Shown: positions 54,001 to 64,000 of the stretch, one piece after another
Numbering within the stretch: position 1 is the first letter of the stretch
Layout: every line of letters begins with the position of its first letter
Origin: Gigantopelta aegis
Lineage: Eukaryota > Mollusca > Gastropoda > Neomphalida > Peltospiridae
DNA: 64,000 bases
Direction of reading: 5' to 3'
NCBI RefSeq assembly: GCF_016097555.1
Contig: NC_054703.1
Span: 14,023,205-14,087,204, forward strand
The notes under the pieces: model-generated
Seen by the model: the letters and a program-made list of their open reading frames with translations, nothing else
The model's database searches: none
Told to the model about the DNA's origin: nothing
Translations under genes and position numbers: made by a program

Positions 54001-54572
54001 TTGTTGTTTTTTAAATTGCACTGAGAAGTTGAGAACATTGATGTTGTGAAATTATATGGTGTTGGTATTACCCCATCCCATTTTTCGATCTTCATCTCTC
54101 CCCCTTTTATTTACCCTCGATATAATACCGTATCGTTGTTCAGCTGCGATATTTTTTAATAAATAAATAGTTTTAACACACTTACCGTTTTTCTGAAGAC
54201 TCTGGGGTTTTTTTTAAAGACTTGGTTTCAAAGGATGCGTTGACAATTCTTTTCCTCGATATTTATTTTCCCCACAGCAACAATTAATATAGATCTCGTT
54301 TGTATTAGTGTTCGGCAAGCGAATGAAATTAAGTCCCAAAATACCCCTTTTTTATACGCTGAGAGGGTAGGCCCAAGGTCTTATCAAGGACACTAACATT
54401 GTTCAGGGTCACACACCTCTCAGGTATGCCACTTCCCTCTAAGTCGGTCATGATGAGTCATACACCAAGTATGCCATACACACCCCAAGGTCAGACTGAC
54501 GTCACACCTATGAATCACACCAAGGTCAAGGTCACGGAAAGTAGGCCATGGCCCTCAACAGGCCCCCATACT
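54001..54572 (-). mobile_element. Second copy of the Polinton right end, with intact terminus
   Basis: It is collinear and nearly identical to 42572-43125, including the AP-1 site, the CRE at 54497-54504 and the tandem AAGGTCA. Unlike that copy it continues to the true terminus AACAGGCCCCCATACT at 54572, the inverted match of the left end. The following six bases ACTCTT do not match the left flank. It is either a second element truncated by the gap, or the same end assembled twice. Confidence 0.85.
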
Positions 54573-54710
54573 ACTCTTACATACTTACGTTTCGAAATAC
54601 TTATTTACTTACTTAGCTTACTTATTTACTTACTTATCTACTTACTTATTTTACTTACTTGTTTACTTACTTTTTTACTTATCTTACTTGTTTTTAAATA
54701 ATCTTTTACA
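54573..54710. repeat. (TTAC)n-rich tract
   Basis: TTACTTAC-type repeats occur between the Polinton end and the first exon of TNF copy B. An acceptor-like TTTTACAG ends at 54711, so a 5' UTR exon may begin at 54712. Confidence 0.7.
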
Positions 54711-54769
54711 GAGTGGTTCTCTAGCAGGGATCTAAATTCTTCTCTTGACAGTTTTGCCCAACACACAGA

Positions 54770-55424
54770 ATGTTTCCAATTAGTCAGTCTGTGGCCATTT
54801 TCCTGATGGTTACAAATGTGATGCTGTTCTCTGCCGTGGTGTATAAAACATCACAGCTCTACACGAAACCGCACTCTACCGTCTTCAGTAACTCGGAGAT
54901 CTGTCACAAGGCCACGTGTATACCAGGAGAGACGTGCTGTGACGTCACTGCAACCAACAAAACCGTCAATGGTTCTTTCTATTGTTGTTACCATGACTAC
55001 GGGGAACGTGTTCGTAGTATTATGCTAAAGGTAGGCATATGCATTCATAGACTGATTACAAATTATATTATACGTTATCTATTCGTTTAAATCTTTTTCA
55101 CTCCAAGGTTGAGAACATTTCCGTCTGTGTTTTGCTATATGGCCGCATCTGGCTGTAATACCGGTCCGAACAGGTCGTTCTGGAACCCATTCACAACTGC
55201 TGTCTCTTCCGCTATACACCCATGTCCCAACAGGTCAATGCAAAATATTACAAAATAACATGGGCAAAATCCAGCCTGAAGGCTTACCATTGAAAAAACC
55301 ATGTCTTTTAAATTGTTGTCTAATTACTAGAAATGAATATGTGAACCACAACATATGTCATATTTAGGTACTATAATGGACCGTGATGAATGCACTCTTA
55401 CCAGGAAGTGAATTGTGCAGTAAG

Positions 55425-55513
<89 letters not shown>

Positions 55514-55793
55514 TATATACACACACACATAATAATAATATTTATATATTGTAGTTATATGTTCTGTAGTAACGTAAAGATCGCTACCTGTTATTATGCC
55601 ACGTAAACACAACTCACAACATGCAATAGTTTTATTAGGAATCAAACATAAATGAAAATGATATATTCTGTTTACAGTTACAACAATAAATGTTACTCAC
55701 CAGATGCATGTTAAAGTCTGTAATTCGACAATCCATATGGACAATTATCTTATAAACTTCTTACATCATTAAAAGTAATCATGCGACTCGGCT

Positions 55794-55828
<35 letters not shown>

Positions 55829-58789
55829 CAATGATGAATGCTTTTACAGTCTGAAGTCGTCGGTCCGTTCACGTTTAATTGTTCTGTGGTTTTCTCTTCT
55901 TCATCTTTTTGTTCATATTCTTCTTCTTGTTAACATTGTTCTTCTTCTTCTAATTAAATTATTATCGTTGTTAATATTTAGCCAATAAAATTCAGTTTAG
56001 ATTAAGAATAATAGAAATTAGACGGCATTTCCTCGATTTCTATCCAATTCAACCAATCGGATATCAGCATTTTGATCGTCTTAATCGTGAAGACACCCCA
56101 AAAAAGCCGTCTTTATAACAAGTTACGTGACCAAAATTACTTACCTAATTCGCCAGACAGTATCGTCAAGAGCTGTATGAATGACGTCAAAACAATTGGC
56201 GCGAACACGCAATGACGCTTGCCCCGCCCATATCAAGTAATGAACCTACGAAATGCCATCTAAATCGGTTAGAAGGCTTAAAGGGACATACCCTAGTTTT
56301 TAAACACTAAGGCATATTTTTGACTATTATAGCCGTTTTTGATACTTTACTTAGATTTTATGGTTTAGGTTATCAATTTCCGTACATTCGAAGTGTTTTT
56401 GGTCATCCTGCTGTTTTTAATATCACAAAAATCCTTTCGTATTTTTAAAAACGCACGTGCTTCTGAGATGTAATAGTTATGGAGTCGAGATTGAGTCTAT
56501 TTTTAGATGGTATTTCACCATTTCAAAGTTACAAACTCATGTTTCTCTCAATTGTAACTTTATCCAAATGTGTTACAGGTTTGTAGATTAACTAAACTTA
56601 GTGTTAATTTTCACGGGTTGAAACTAGGGTCTGTCCCTTTAAGACGTTTCTTCAGAAATAAGAACGGCTCAGCCTCTTCTTTTTTCTGAAGAAACGTCTT
56701 AATGCCTTCTAACCTATACTTAGGAAAGTAAAACAGTGTACTTATTTGTTAAACGTAGGGATCATTTGCTGTTTTGCAAGTACATTTTTATAAGGTTTCT
56801 AGCAAATGTGTTGTGCGTTATTTAATCTTGTCTATGCCAAAATCATAAAGAGTTTTTGCCACAGATTCAAAAGATACATTAGAACAAACGTCACAGTTAT
56901 TAGGTTTTAACAAACCACAGTTCGTAATAAATCTGATGAGGTGTCGTTTTTACATTCCTTTTTTTTCCCCACGTCATGAGAAAACGTTTGTGTAATACGT
57001 ATTTCGAACTTCCCATACTAGATGACGGTTATATATTTATTTTTAATTATTATTTTTCAGCAACTGGACCAAAATTATGAAAGAGATATCAGAAATGGTA
57101 CGTTCTATCAAGTTCGCGCGCACGCACGTACGCACACATACATTCAGGCACACACAATTTCAAAGATGCGCACACGCACACACACAGAGAGAGCTATACA
57201 TACATACACATGCACATGACACACACATACACACAGAGATACATACATACATACACATACATACACACAGACATACAAACATATATACACAGGCATACAA
57301 ACAGACACAAACACACAGACATACATAGACATATATGGGGGTGGGGGTGGGGGAAGAGTAAATAGAGAGACAGAGTGTGTTAGGTGTTGTTATTTTACAA
57401 AATGTATTTTGACCACGCATTAAGTTACGTTCAAATTATTTCAGACTACCATCTCCAGAGGGTGAGGAAAGTTGCTGTTGTTGTAAACGAAGACAAAACT
57501 CAACAGAAACCCGCTGCTCATCTGCAGATGGACCCTGATGCGCAGTATGACAAAGGTGAGATTTAAAACAAATACAACGTAGTCTCGGTCGCTTTTAGTT
57601 CACCAAGGTAAACATCTCCGGTCTGTTTTTTAACATTTTGACATTTATTGGATGTTACGGCACAGCAGTAAACATCACAATAATAAATATCGTGCCGGAG
57701 ACGTTTATCTTGATGAACTACTATAGGTCGCTTTCAGACTATTGTCACAACAACATTCTTGTTACATTCTGTATAAAAAGCTGCAATAATTAAAGTCTGT
57801 AACGATGTCACCTGTATCGACTTCGCTGAGATAGCATAGGGAAAAATACATACAATTTTCTGCCGTCTGCCATTTTTTATTTTTTTTTTATTTTTATGGA
57901 ATACTCTTCAAGAGGAGTGAAAGCCTCCAAAGTATGTGACATAATTAATATGAAATGAATGATCTCTAGTGGTATTATAAAAAAAAAAAAAAAAAAAAAA
58001 TTTCCTTTTGCTTTTGTTTTTGTTTTATATCATAACATGTTATGACGTTGTTAGATTAAGTCATATCCTTTCACACCTCTTGGAGAATATTCCATAAAAA
58101 GTCAAAATGGCAGCCGGCACAAAATTACATGATTTTTGCCCTATGCGATCTCAGCGAAGTCGATATAGGTGTCATGGTTATGATCTATTGTGTGGAATCT
58201 GTGTCATTGAATGGGGTGTTTTTTTTCAAGATTTCTGTCTGGACCAAATGTGGGTAAAATCTAACAAAAAATAAAGGTAAGAGAGCAATTTATTCATTTA
58301 TTTTGCGTATTATGTAGAATTTCCTGAAATCTCCTAAATATATAATTTAATATTTAATAATACTGGGTGGGGTTTTTTCCAGATAAATATATCTCAGCTC
58401 TCCGGTGGAAATCAAATGGGAAGAGATCGTTTGTGAAAGACGGACTCACTGTTGTTGAGGAAGGGATTTGGGTGGAGAAAGAAGGGAACTATTTCATCTA
58501 CAGCAATGTCGTGTTTTGCAGTAACCAGACTAAGGAACTCGATGTCGCCAAACTTTGTCATTACCTGTACAAACGCGTTCCCACGACACCAAGGTCTACA
58601 GTCCAACAGCTGTCGTCCAACCCCCAGTCGACGTATAAAATCCGACGAGGAAAGCCCGCCTTCGTGACATCCTACATCGGGGCTGTCTACCATCTGGAGG
58701 CCGGGACCACGGTGATGGTGATGACGTCGTCGGTGGATAGACTTGTCAAACATCCACAGTCGACGCACTTCGGAATTTACATGATTTAA
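54770..58789 (+). CDS. TNF superfamily ligand, copy B, complete four-exon gene
   Basis: Exons are 54770-55030, 57061-57097, 57445-57555 and 58383-58789. All introns are GT-AG and the frame is continuous for 271 codons. Residues 7-27 are a transmembrane segment (VAIFLMVTNVMLFSAVVY) behind a 6-residue cytoplasmic tail, making it a type II protein. The stalk has six cysteines spaced C-x4-C-x5-CC-x14-CC (45-73) and two N-glycosylation sequons (NKT, NGS). The TNF homology domain starts near PAAHLQM and includes GNYFIYSNVVF and the C terminus FGIYMI. It should form trimers and signal through TNF receptors in immunity or cell death. The Cys-rich stalk is unusual for the family. The long first intron contains an (AT)n tract and a MITE. 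Confidence 0.88.
55436..55510. repeat. (AT)n microsatellite in TNF copy B intron 1
   Basis: About 75 bp of AT. The rest of the intron (55031-57060) is non-coding. Confidence 0.95.
56278..56642. mobile_element. TTAA-flanked MITE in intron 1 of TNF copy B
   Basis: The ends AAAGGGACATACCCTAGTTT and AAACTAGGGTCTGTCCCTTT are inverted matches within TTAA. It is followed by the uninterrupted hairpin 56641-56702. The right two thirds equal 1-224 of the window. Confidence 0.7.
57815..58165. mobile_element. Palindromic MITE in intron 3 of TNF copy B
   Basis: Equivalent of 1683-1996, with an extra T-rich segment in the loop. The small MITE 57597-57719 precedes it, as in copy A. Confidence 0.6.
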
Positions 58790-58838
58790 TAGTTCCCGCG
58801 TGTAGAGACCGCTGGTGTTTGCTGTTCATCTAAAGTGT

Positions 58839-59500
58839 GTTTTGTTTAACGATAGCACTAGAGTGGACATTGACTTATCATTGACTTATAGGATGTCAGA
58901 TGTCAAACATTTGGAATGATGGAAATACGTGAGGAAAAGGTTTCAGGTCAGCTCATTTTGCCCGAATATCCATCGTTTTTCCCCGAATATAAGGATTTTC
59001 TCCAGCACTGGGGTTGCCCCTATACCCACCCCCACCCCATCCCATCCCCACCCCCGCTTTGTACGCTTATGTGAATATTGTAATAAAGCTGATCTCCTGA
59101 CCACCTGTCTCTGACGCTTGTGTATTTTATGGTATATAATATATTACGTATATTATGCCATGTATGTTTTACTAATGATAATGTGATTGTTTAGTCTCTC
59201 ATATCTACATAAGGAGTGACCTATATATTGTTTAATAAGAATGTTTCTCATATATTTTATTGTTTATATATTACGTATTTATAATATACCTGTATAATAA
59301 TTTTTACTATTGACTCCATAAGGAGTGGCCTTTATATTGTGTATTAATAATGTTTTACTGTGTGTATATCCGGTGAGATTTCAATAAAATATCAATACAT
59401 CTGCCTTATCGCTGGGTGACTGTTTTTATTTTTAAAAAATTATTAATTTTCAGACATTTGAATTGCCCGTAGCGTTTTAATAAAATGATCGCATGAAATT
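58839..59500. other. 3' flank of TNF copy B
   Basis: It contains a SINE family-B scrap (58839-58925, minus) and sequence collinear with 3230-3480 of copy A, including the polyadenylation-like TTTCAATAAAATATC near 59381. No gene follows. Confidence 0.6.
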
Positions 59501-59502
59501 CA

Positions 59503-59827
59503 GTATTGTGAAGTGCTGTACTGTACGAATGTAGGATGTTTCGGCCCGAGAGTAGGTCCAAGTAGGATGTTTCGGCCTCATTTTTATCATTTAACGCAGT
59601 CGACCTGGAGAAAATCCAAGAGCTGGGACTAACACACCCATACAATAACGATGATAAATTCACTCTACTGTGGTTAACTAGATGCACTGCCCTTCTCCCA
59701 CCAGGTTAAGTCCAAGCTGGGATGAATTTCCTTATTAAAGAGAACCAGCCTGATGCTGTTGAACAACTAGTGCAATATCAATCTAATTAAAATTAGCTCC
59801 ACTATTACATGTCGATCTAACAGCAGC
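59503..59827. mobile_element. Insert specific to the right duplicate
   Basis: In copy A the flanking sequences CAGTAT and CAGCCCGTTGGAGCTC are adjacent (near 3511-3525). Here about 325 bp separate them. It carries GGATGTTTCGGCC twice, the inverted form of the CCGAAAC phrases at 5380-5435 and 62625-62665. I cannot assign a family. Confidence 0.55.
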
Positions 59828-60109
59828 CCGTTGGAGCTCATGTCCAGTTGACCTTTCATTCGACGAATCAAAACCTTACTTGCAAAATCATGTCAGTGAT
59901 TTGAAAAGAATTTGAAAAAATTCGGGATTATGCCGAGGGTATACGAAATGATTTGGGTGAATTACGAAGTATGCCAGAAACTAATTTCAATATAAAATTT
60001 TATATAAAATCTGTTTATACTAGTATACAATCCAGAGTTTATTACTGCACTTTCCCCCCAGTTTTTTCAATGTTGAAATAGACCAACATGTTCGCCTATT
60101 GCATAAATA

Positions 60110-60727
60110 GTCTCGACCGATATTTTTAGAATTTGTATGCTCCCGAATAACGTTATAAAAGAAGAAGGCTGGAACAACCAATTTTCATCTCTTGTCGGCC
60201 ACCGGCCTCGGTGGCGTATTGGTTAAGTCATCGGACTACAGGCTTGTAGGTGCTGGGTTCGGATCCCAGTCGAGGCATGATATTTTTAATCCAGATACCG
60301 ACTCCAAACCCTGAGTGCTCCGCAAGGCTCAATGGGTAGGTGTAAACCACTTGCACCGACCAGTGATCCATAACTGGTTCAACAAGGCTATGGTTTGTGC
60401 TATCCTGCCTGTGGGAATCGCAAATAAAAGATCCCTTGCTGCCTGTCGTAAAAGAGTAGCCTGTGTGGCGACAGCGGGTTTCCTAAAAACACTTTTTGTT
60501 GGCCATCAGCATCCAAGTGTTTGGAAAGTCATCGAATGTCTTCAGGTGGAAAGTGCACGTGTAACAGGAATTATGTTACAACGGGAAAGAGGAATCCGCC
60601 CCAAGAAAAGATATTTTAAAAAGTGTACCAGGAGTTACAAGATGGGCTTCACAAGTTGTGCGTTGACATAGCTTCCTGGAATAAGACAATTCCCGAATTT
60701 CGAAGAGTTGTTAGCTATAACATGCGT
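60110..60727 (+). pseudogene. MULE-type transposase C-terminal relic, copy B, split by a SINE
   Basis: Before the SINE, translation gives GWNNQFSSLVGH (ending at 60196). After it come GHQHPSVWKVIECLQV, RERGIRPKKRYFKK and DIASWNKTIPEF, with a frameshift near 60640. These form the conserved end of Mutator-like transposases. The SINE at 60197-60487 is flanked by CTTGTCGGCCA and TTTGTTGGCCA, the target duplication, within the transposase frame. Confidence 0.6.
60197..60487 (+). repeat. SINE family A inserted in the MULE relic
   Basis: It has a tRNA-like head (CCTCGGTGGCGTATTGGTTA, GGGTTCGGATCCCAG) and a body through GGCGACAGCGGGTTTCC. It ends earlier than the full-length copy at 51395. It is present in both duplicates, so it is older than the duplication. 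Confidence 0.8.
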
Positions 60728-62386
60728 GGTGGTCAGCCCAATGTGTAAACTGTTTGACTTGTAACTTTCTGAACTTTCTGCTATAATTTCTTTAAGAGTT
60801 AGTGTATTTTCACCCAATGTGTAACTTTCTGAACTTTCTGCTATAATTTCTTTGAGAGTTAGTGTATTTTCACCCAATGTGTAACTTTCTGAACTTTCTG
60901 CTATAATTTCTTTCAGAGTTAGTGTATTTTCACCCAATGTGTAACTTTCTGAACTTTCTGCTATAATTTCTTTAAGAGTTAGTGTATTTTCACCCAATGT
61001 GTAACTTTCTGAACTTTCTGCTATAATTTCTTTAAGAGTTAGTGTATTTTCACCCAATGTGTAACTTTCTGAACTTTCTGCTATAATTTCTTTAAGAGTT
61101 AGTGTATTTTCACCCAATGTGTAACTTTCTGAATTTCTGCTATAATTTCTTTAAGATTTAGTGTATTTTCACCCAATGTGTAACTTTCTGAACTTTCTGC
61201 TATAATTTCTTTAAGATTTAGTGTATTTTCACCCAATGTGTAACTTTCTGAACTTTCTGCTATAATTTCTTTAAGATTTAGTGTATTTTCACCCAATGTG
61301 TAACTTTCTGAACTTTCTGCTATAATTTCTTTAAGATTTAGTGTATTTTCACCCAATGTGTAACTTTCTGAACTTTCTGCTATAATTTCTTTAAGATTTA
61401 GTGTATTTTCACCCAATTGTGTAACTTTCTGAACTTTCTGCTATAATTTCTTTGAGATTTAGTGTATTTTCACCCAATGTGTAACTTTCTGAACTTTCTG
61501 CTATAATTTCTTTAAGTATTTAGTGTATTTCACCCAATGTGTAACTTTCTGAACTTTCTGCTATAATTTCTTTAAGATTTAGTGTATTTTCACCCAATGT
61601 GTAACTTTCTGAACTTTCTGCTATAATTTCTTTAAGATTTAGTGTATTTTCAACCCAAGTGTGTAACTTTCTGAACTTTCTGCTATAATTTCTTTGAGAG
61701 TTAGTGTATTTTCACCCAATGTGTAACTTTCTGAACTTTCTGCTATAATTTCTTTAAGATTTAGTGTATTTTCACCCAATGTGTAACTTTCTGAACTTTC
61801 TGCTATAATTTCTTTAAGAGTTAGTGTATTTTCACCCATGTGTAACTTTCTGAACTTTCTGCTATAATTTTCTTTAAGATTTAGTGTATTTTCACCCAAT
61901 GTGTAACTTTCTGAACTTTCTGCTATAATTTCTTTAAGAGTTAGTGTATTTTCACCCAATGTGTAAACTTTCTGAACTTTCTGCTATAATTTCTTTTAAG
62001 AGTTAGTGTATTTTCACCCAATGTGTAACTTTCTGAACTTTCTGCTATAATTTCTTTAAGATTTTAGTGTATTTTCACCCAATGTTTAACTTTCTGAACT
62101 TTCTGCTATTAATTTCTTTAAGATTTAGTGTATTTTCACCCAATGTGTAACTTTCTGAACTTTCTGCTATAATTTCTTTAAGATTTAGTGTATTTTCACC
62201 CAATGTGTAACTTTCTGAACTTTCTGCTATAATTTCTTTAAGATTTAGTGTATTTTCACCCAATGTGTAACTTTCTGAACTTTCTGCTATAATTTCTTTA
62301 AGATTTAGTGTATTTTCACCCAATGTGTAACTTTCTGAACTTTCTGCTATAATTTCTTTAAGATTTAGTGTATTTTTTCTCCATAG
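60724..62386. repeat. 60-bp minisatellite, about 27 units
   Basis: The unit contains GTGTAACTTTCTGAACTTTC, TGCTATAATTTCTTTAAGAG and TTAGTGTATTTTCACCCAAT. It shows two main variants (GAGTTAG and GATTTAG) and several 1-bp indels. Minus-strand periodic ORFs of 20 codons per unit are artefacts. The left duplicate has a single unit (5055-5118). Confidence 0.97.
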
Positions 62387-62439
62387 TTCGAATGGTTTTG
62401 TTGTGACATTAATAAAGATGGAATTTTAATAAAATATTG

Positions 62440-62665
62440 TATTTTGTTTTATTTATTATTATTTTATTTCATTTTATTTCAGTTCATTTTATTTTATTTC
62501 ATTATTTTTATTTTTTTATTATTTTTTTTATTTTTTTTATTATTATTTTTTTTTTTTTTTTTTTATTTTTTTTTTTTTTATTATTTTTTTTTTTTGAGGC
62601 TGAAACATCCACCCTGTCAATATATTTTGGCCGAAACGTCCGCAGCCGAAACGTCGGTCCACCGA
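62440..62665. repeat. T-rich tract and CCGAAACGTCC repeats
   Basis: A long T/A run is followed by GGCCGAAACGTCCGCAGCCG phrases. Both are collinear with 5190-5435 in copy A. Confidence 0.8.
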
Positions 62666-62699
62666 ACCGTAGCTTGGTAGTCATTACCTGTCACTATTA

Positions 62700-64000
62700 A
62701 TAACTAGTGCGAGTGCAAGTGCGAATAATGTTTACATACTCATATACCACTAGAGTTTCGAGCATGTCCGTCCCGGGGTCTGTCTCTGGATAGCCAGTGA
62801 CTTGCTCCGGGACAGAAAAAATTAAGGGGACAATTTTTAAATTTACATCCAAAAATTAAATAGTGGGCCTTTAAATTATTGATGCGCATCTCTAATTAAT
62901 ATAATAAATAAAATAAAAATTCTACTCATTAAATTTGGCCGTTAGATTAGATCGGGCGGTCAAAAAGAAATTAAATAGATAGATAACTAGTTTAACGTGT
63001 TCGTATACCACTAGCGTTTCGAACACGCGCATCCCGAGTCCGACCTCCGATAAGATAGGTGGCCCGACTTGGGATGGCGGGGGGAGGGGGGTGATGTGGA
63101 GAAATGGACATAATTTTGAAAACAGCAATTAGTAAAAGAAATTAGTAGGATTAAAAATATTAGAATTTTTTAAAAATAAATTACAAGCCAAAAATAAAAT
63201 AAATGATGCTCGGCCGAATATCTATACAATTTGGAGCATTTTGGAAGGACAGTCCAAAAATAAATAAGAGAAAGAAGAGAGAATCGGACTATTTAATAAT
63301 ATTTTTAAAAAGAAGTAATTTCGACATAAAATTCAAACATAAATTTTTTAAAGGATCTATATGGTCTAAAACGTTTTGAGGAGGGTCTAAAAGTTTAAAA
63401 GAAAGAAAGAAATGTTTTATTTAACGACGCACTCAACACATTTTATTTACGGTTATATGACGTCAGACATATGGTTAAGGACCACACAGATTTTGAGAGG
63501 ATACCCGCTGTCGCCACTTTATGGGCTACTCTTTCCGATTAGCAGCAAGGGATCTTTTATTTGCACTTCCCACAGGCAGGATAACACAAACCATGGCCTT
63601 TGTTGAACCAGTTATGCATCACTGGTCGGTGCAAGTGGTTTACACCTACCCATTGAGCCTTGCGGAACACTCACTCAGGGTTTGGAGTCGGTATCTGGAT
63701 TAAAAACTCCATGCCTCGACTGGGATCCGAACCCAGTACCTACCAGCCTGTAGACCGATGGCCTAACCACGACGCCACCGAGGCCGGTATCTAAAAGTTT
63801 AAAGTCCGATCTGTATGGTCCGGGCCGGGGGAGGGGTGAGTTTGAGGTGGGCGCAATTTGGAATACGAATTTAGTAGTTGGTCAAAGACCGAAAGGAAAA
63901 TGAGCAACAAAAATTTAAGTCCAAACAATAAAATTAGAGTGCTCGACCGAAAAGGTTTTAACTGCGGCCGAAATGTTATAAGTCCAACTAAGCCCAAAAT
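62700..64000 (-). mobile_element. Nested LINE 3' UTR fragments, minus orientation, interrupted by a SINE
   Basis: The LINE terminus (TATACCACTAGAGTTTCGAG) occurs at about 62742 and again at about 63003, showing one LINE end inside or next to another. AT-rich 3' UTR sequence follows to 63399 and from 63790 to the window end. Part of it (63181-63370) is the reverse complement of 4381-4616. Confidence 0.6.
63400..63789 (-). repeat. Full-length SINE family A, minus strand, 14-bp target duplication
   Basis: TCTAAAAGTTTAAA occurs at 63386-63399 and 63790-63803. The GAAAGAAAGAAA at the left is its 3' tail. The right end carries the tRNA-like head (ACGCCACCGAGGCCGG, CTGGGATCCGAACCCAG). It inserted into a LINE 3' UTR. 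Confidence 0.88.

Noticed and set aside
53721-54095. ORFs spanning the gap
   Set aside because: Most of their length is undetermined bases.
60198-60280. A tRNA gene
   Set aside because: A- and B-box-like sequences are present, but this is the head of a SINE found in several copies, without a proper cloverleaf. The same holds for 51400, 63720 (minus) and 38668 (minus).
60635-62323. Several minus-strand ORFs with a 20-residue repeat
   Set aside because: Artefact of the 60-bp minisatellite; the frame is broken by 1-bp indels every few units.
60724-62386. CRISPR-like regular repeats
   Set aside because: Units abut with no unique spacers, and the sequence is from a eukaryote. The same applies to the arrays at 48603 and 52928.

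Overview
This is a repeat-rich invertebrate nuclear window. The four-exon TNF-ligand genes, the abundant tRNA-headed SINEs and the mix of LINE, Penelope, MULE, Tc1/mariner and Polinton DNA suggest a mollusc (gastropod or bivalve). That assignment is inference. Nothing looks bacterial.

Layout. (1) 1-5.6 kb and 54.6-62.7 kb are two copies of one tandemly duplicated block, each carrying a TNF-superfamily ligand gene on the + strand. The right copy is complete (four exons, 271 codons, with a transmembrane segment and a six-cysteine stalk). The left copy enters the window at exon 2. Both copies are followed by a MULE transposase relic that a SINE has interrupted. (2) 5.5-13.5 kb is a pile-up of relics: a foldback MITE, SINE pieces, a Harbinger-like fragment, a Penelope GIY-YIG relic, and a near-complete I/Nimb-like LINE whose ORF2 is broken by one in-frame stop. 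(3) 13.5-24.1 kb holds a repeat split by a LINE-derived retroposon (itself split by a DNA transposon), a Tc1/mariner element with an intact transposase, and a 23-unit 81-bp satellite.

(4) 24.1-43.1 kb is the main feature: a ~19 kb Polinton/Maverick (adintovirus-like) element whose ORFs all appear intact. Left to right on + are a double-PC4 protein, a BIR protein, the chromodomain integrase, a small membrane protein, the penton-like minor capsid, a small helical protein, a basic core-like protein, the double-jelly-roll major capsid and an adenain-like protease. Converging on - are two small proteins, the packaging ATPase and the protein-primed DNA polymerase B. At the right, on +, sits a previously unannotated six-exon gene (39808-41667). 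It lies behind a TATA box and two E2F-like sites, and its product carries a CtBP-type motif beside a KRPR nuclear-localisation motif, an arrangement like the adenovirus E1A C terminus. Six TATAAATAG/TATAAAAGG boxes precede genes on both strands. The terminal repeats carry perfect CRE and AP-1 sites plus tandem nuclear-receptor half-sites.

(5) 43.1-54.0 kb is mostly SINEs, TTAA-flanked palindromic MITEs, a LINE end and satellites. It ends in a 200-N gap. After the gap the right end of the Polinton appears a second time, almost identical, so the order of contigs here is uncertain.

How the genes work together: the Polinton looks like a self-contained virus-like unit (replication by PolB, integration by integrase, assembly by capsids, ATPase and protease) with accessory genes likely to act on host transcription (PC4-like, spliced gene) and cell death (BIR). 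It sits between two copies of a TNF-ligand gene.
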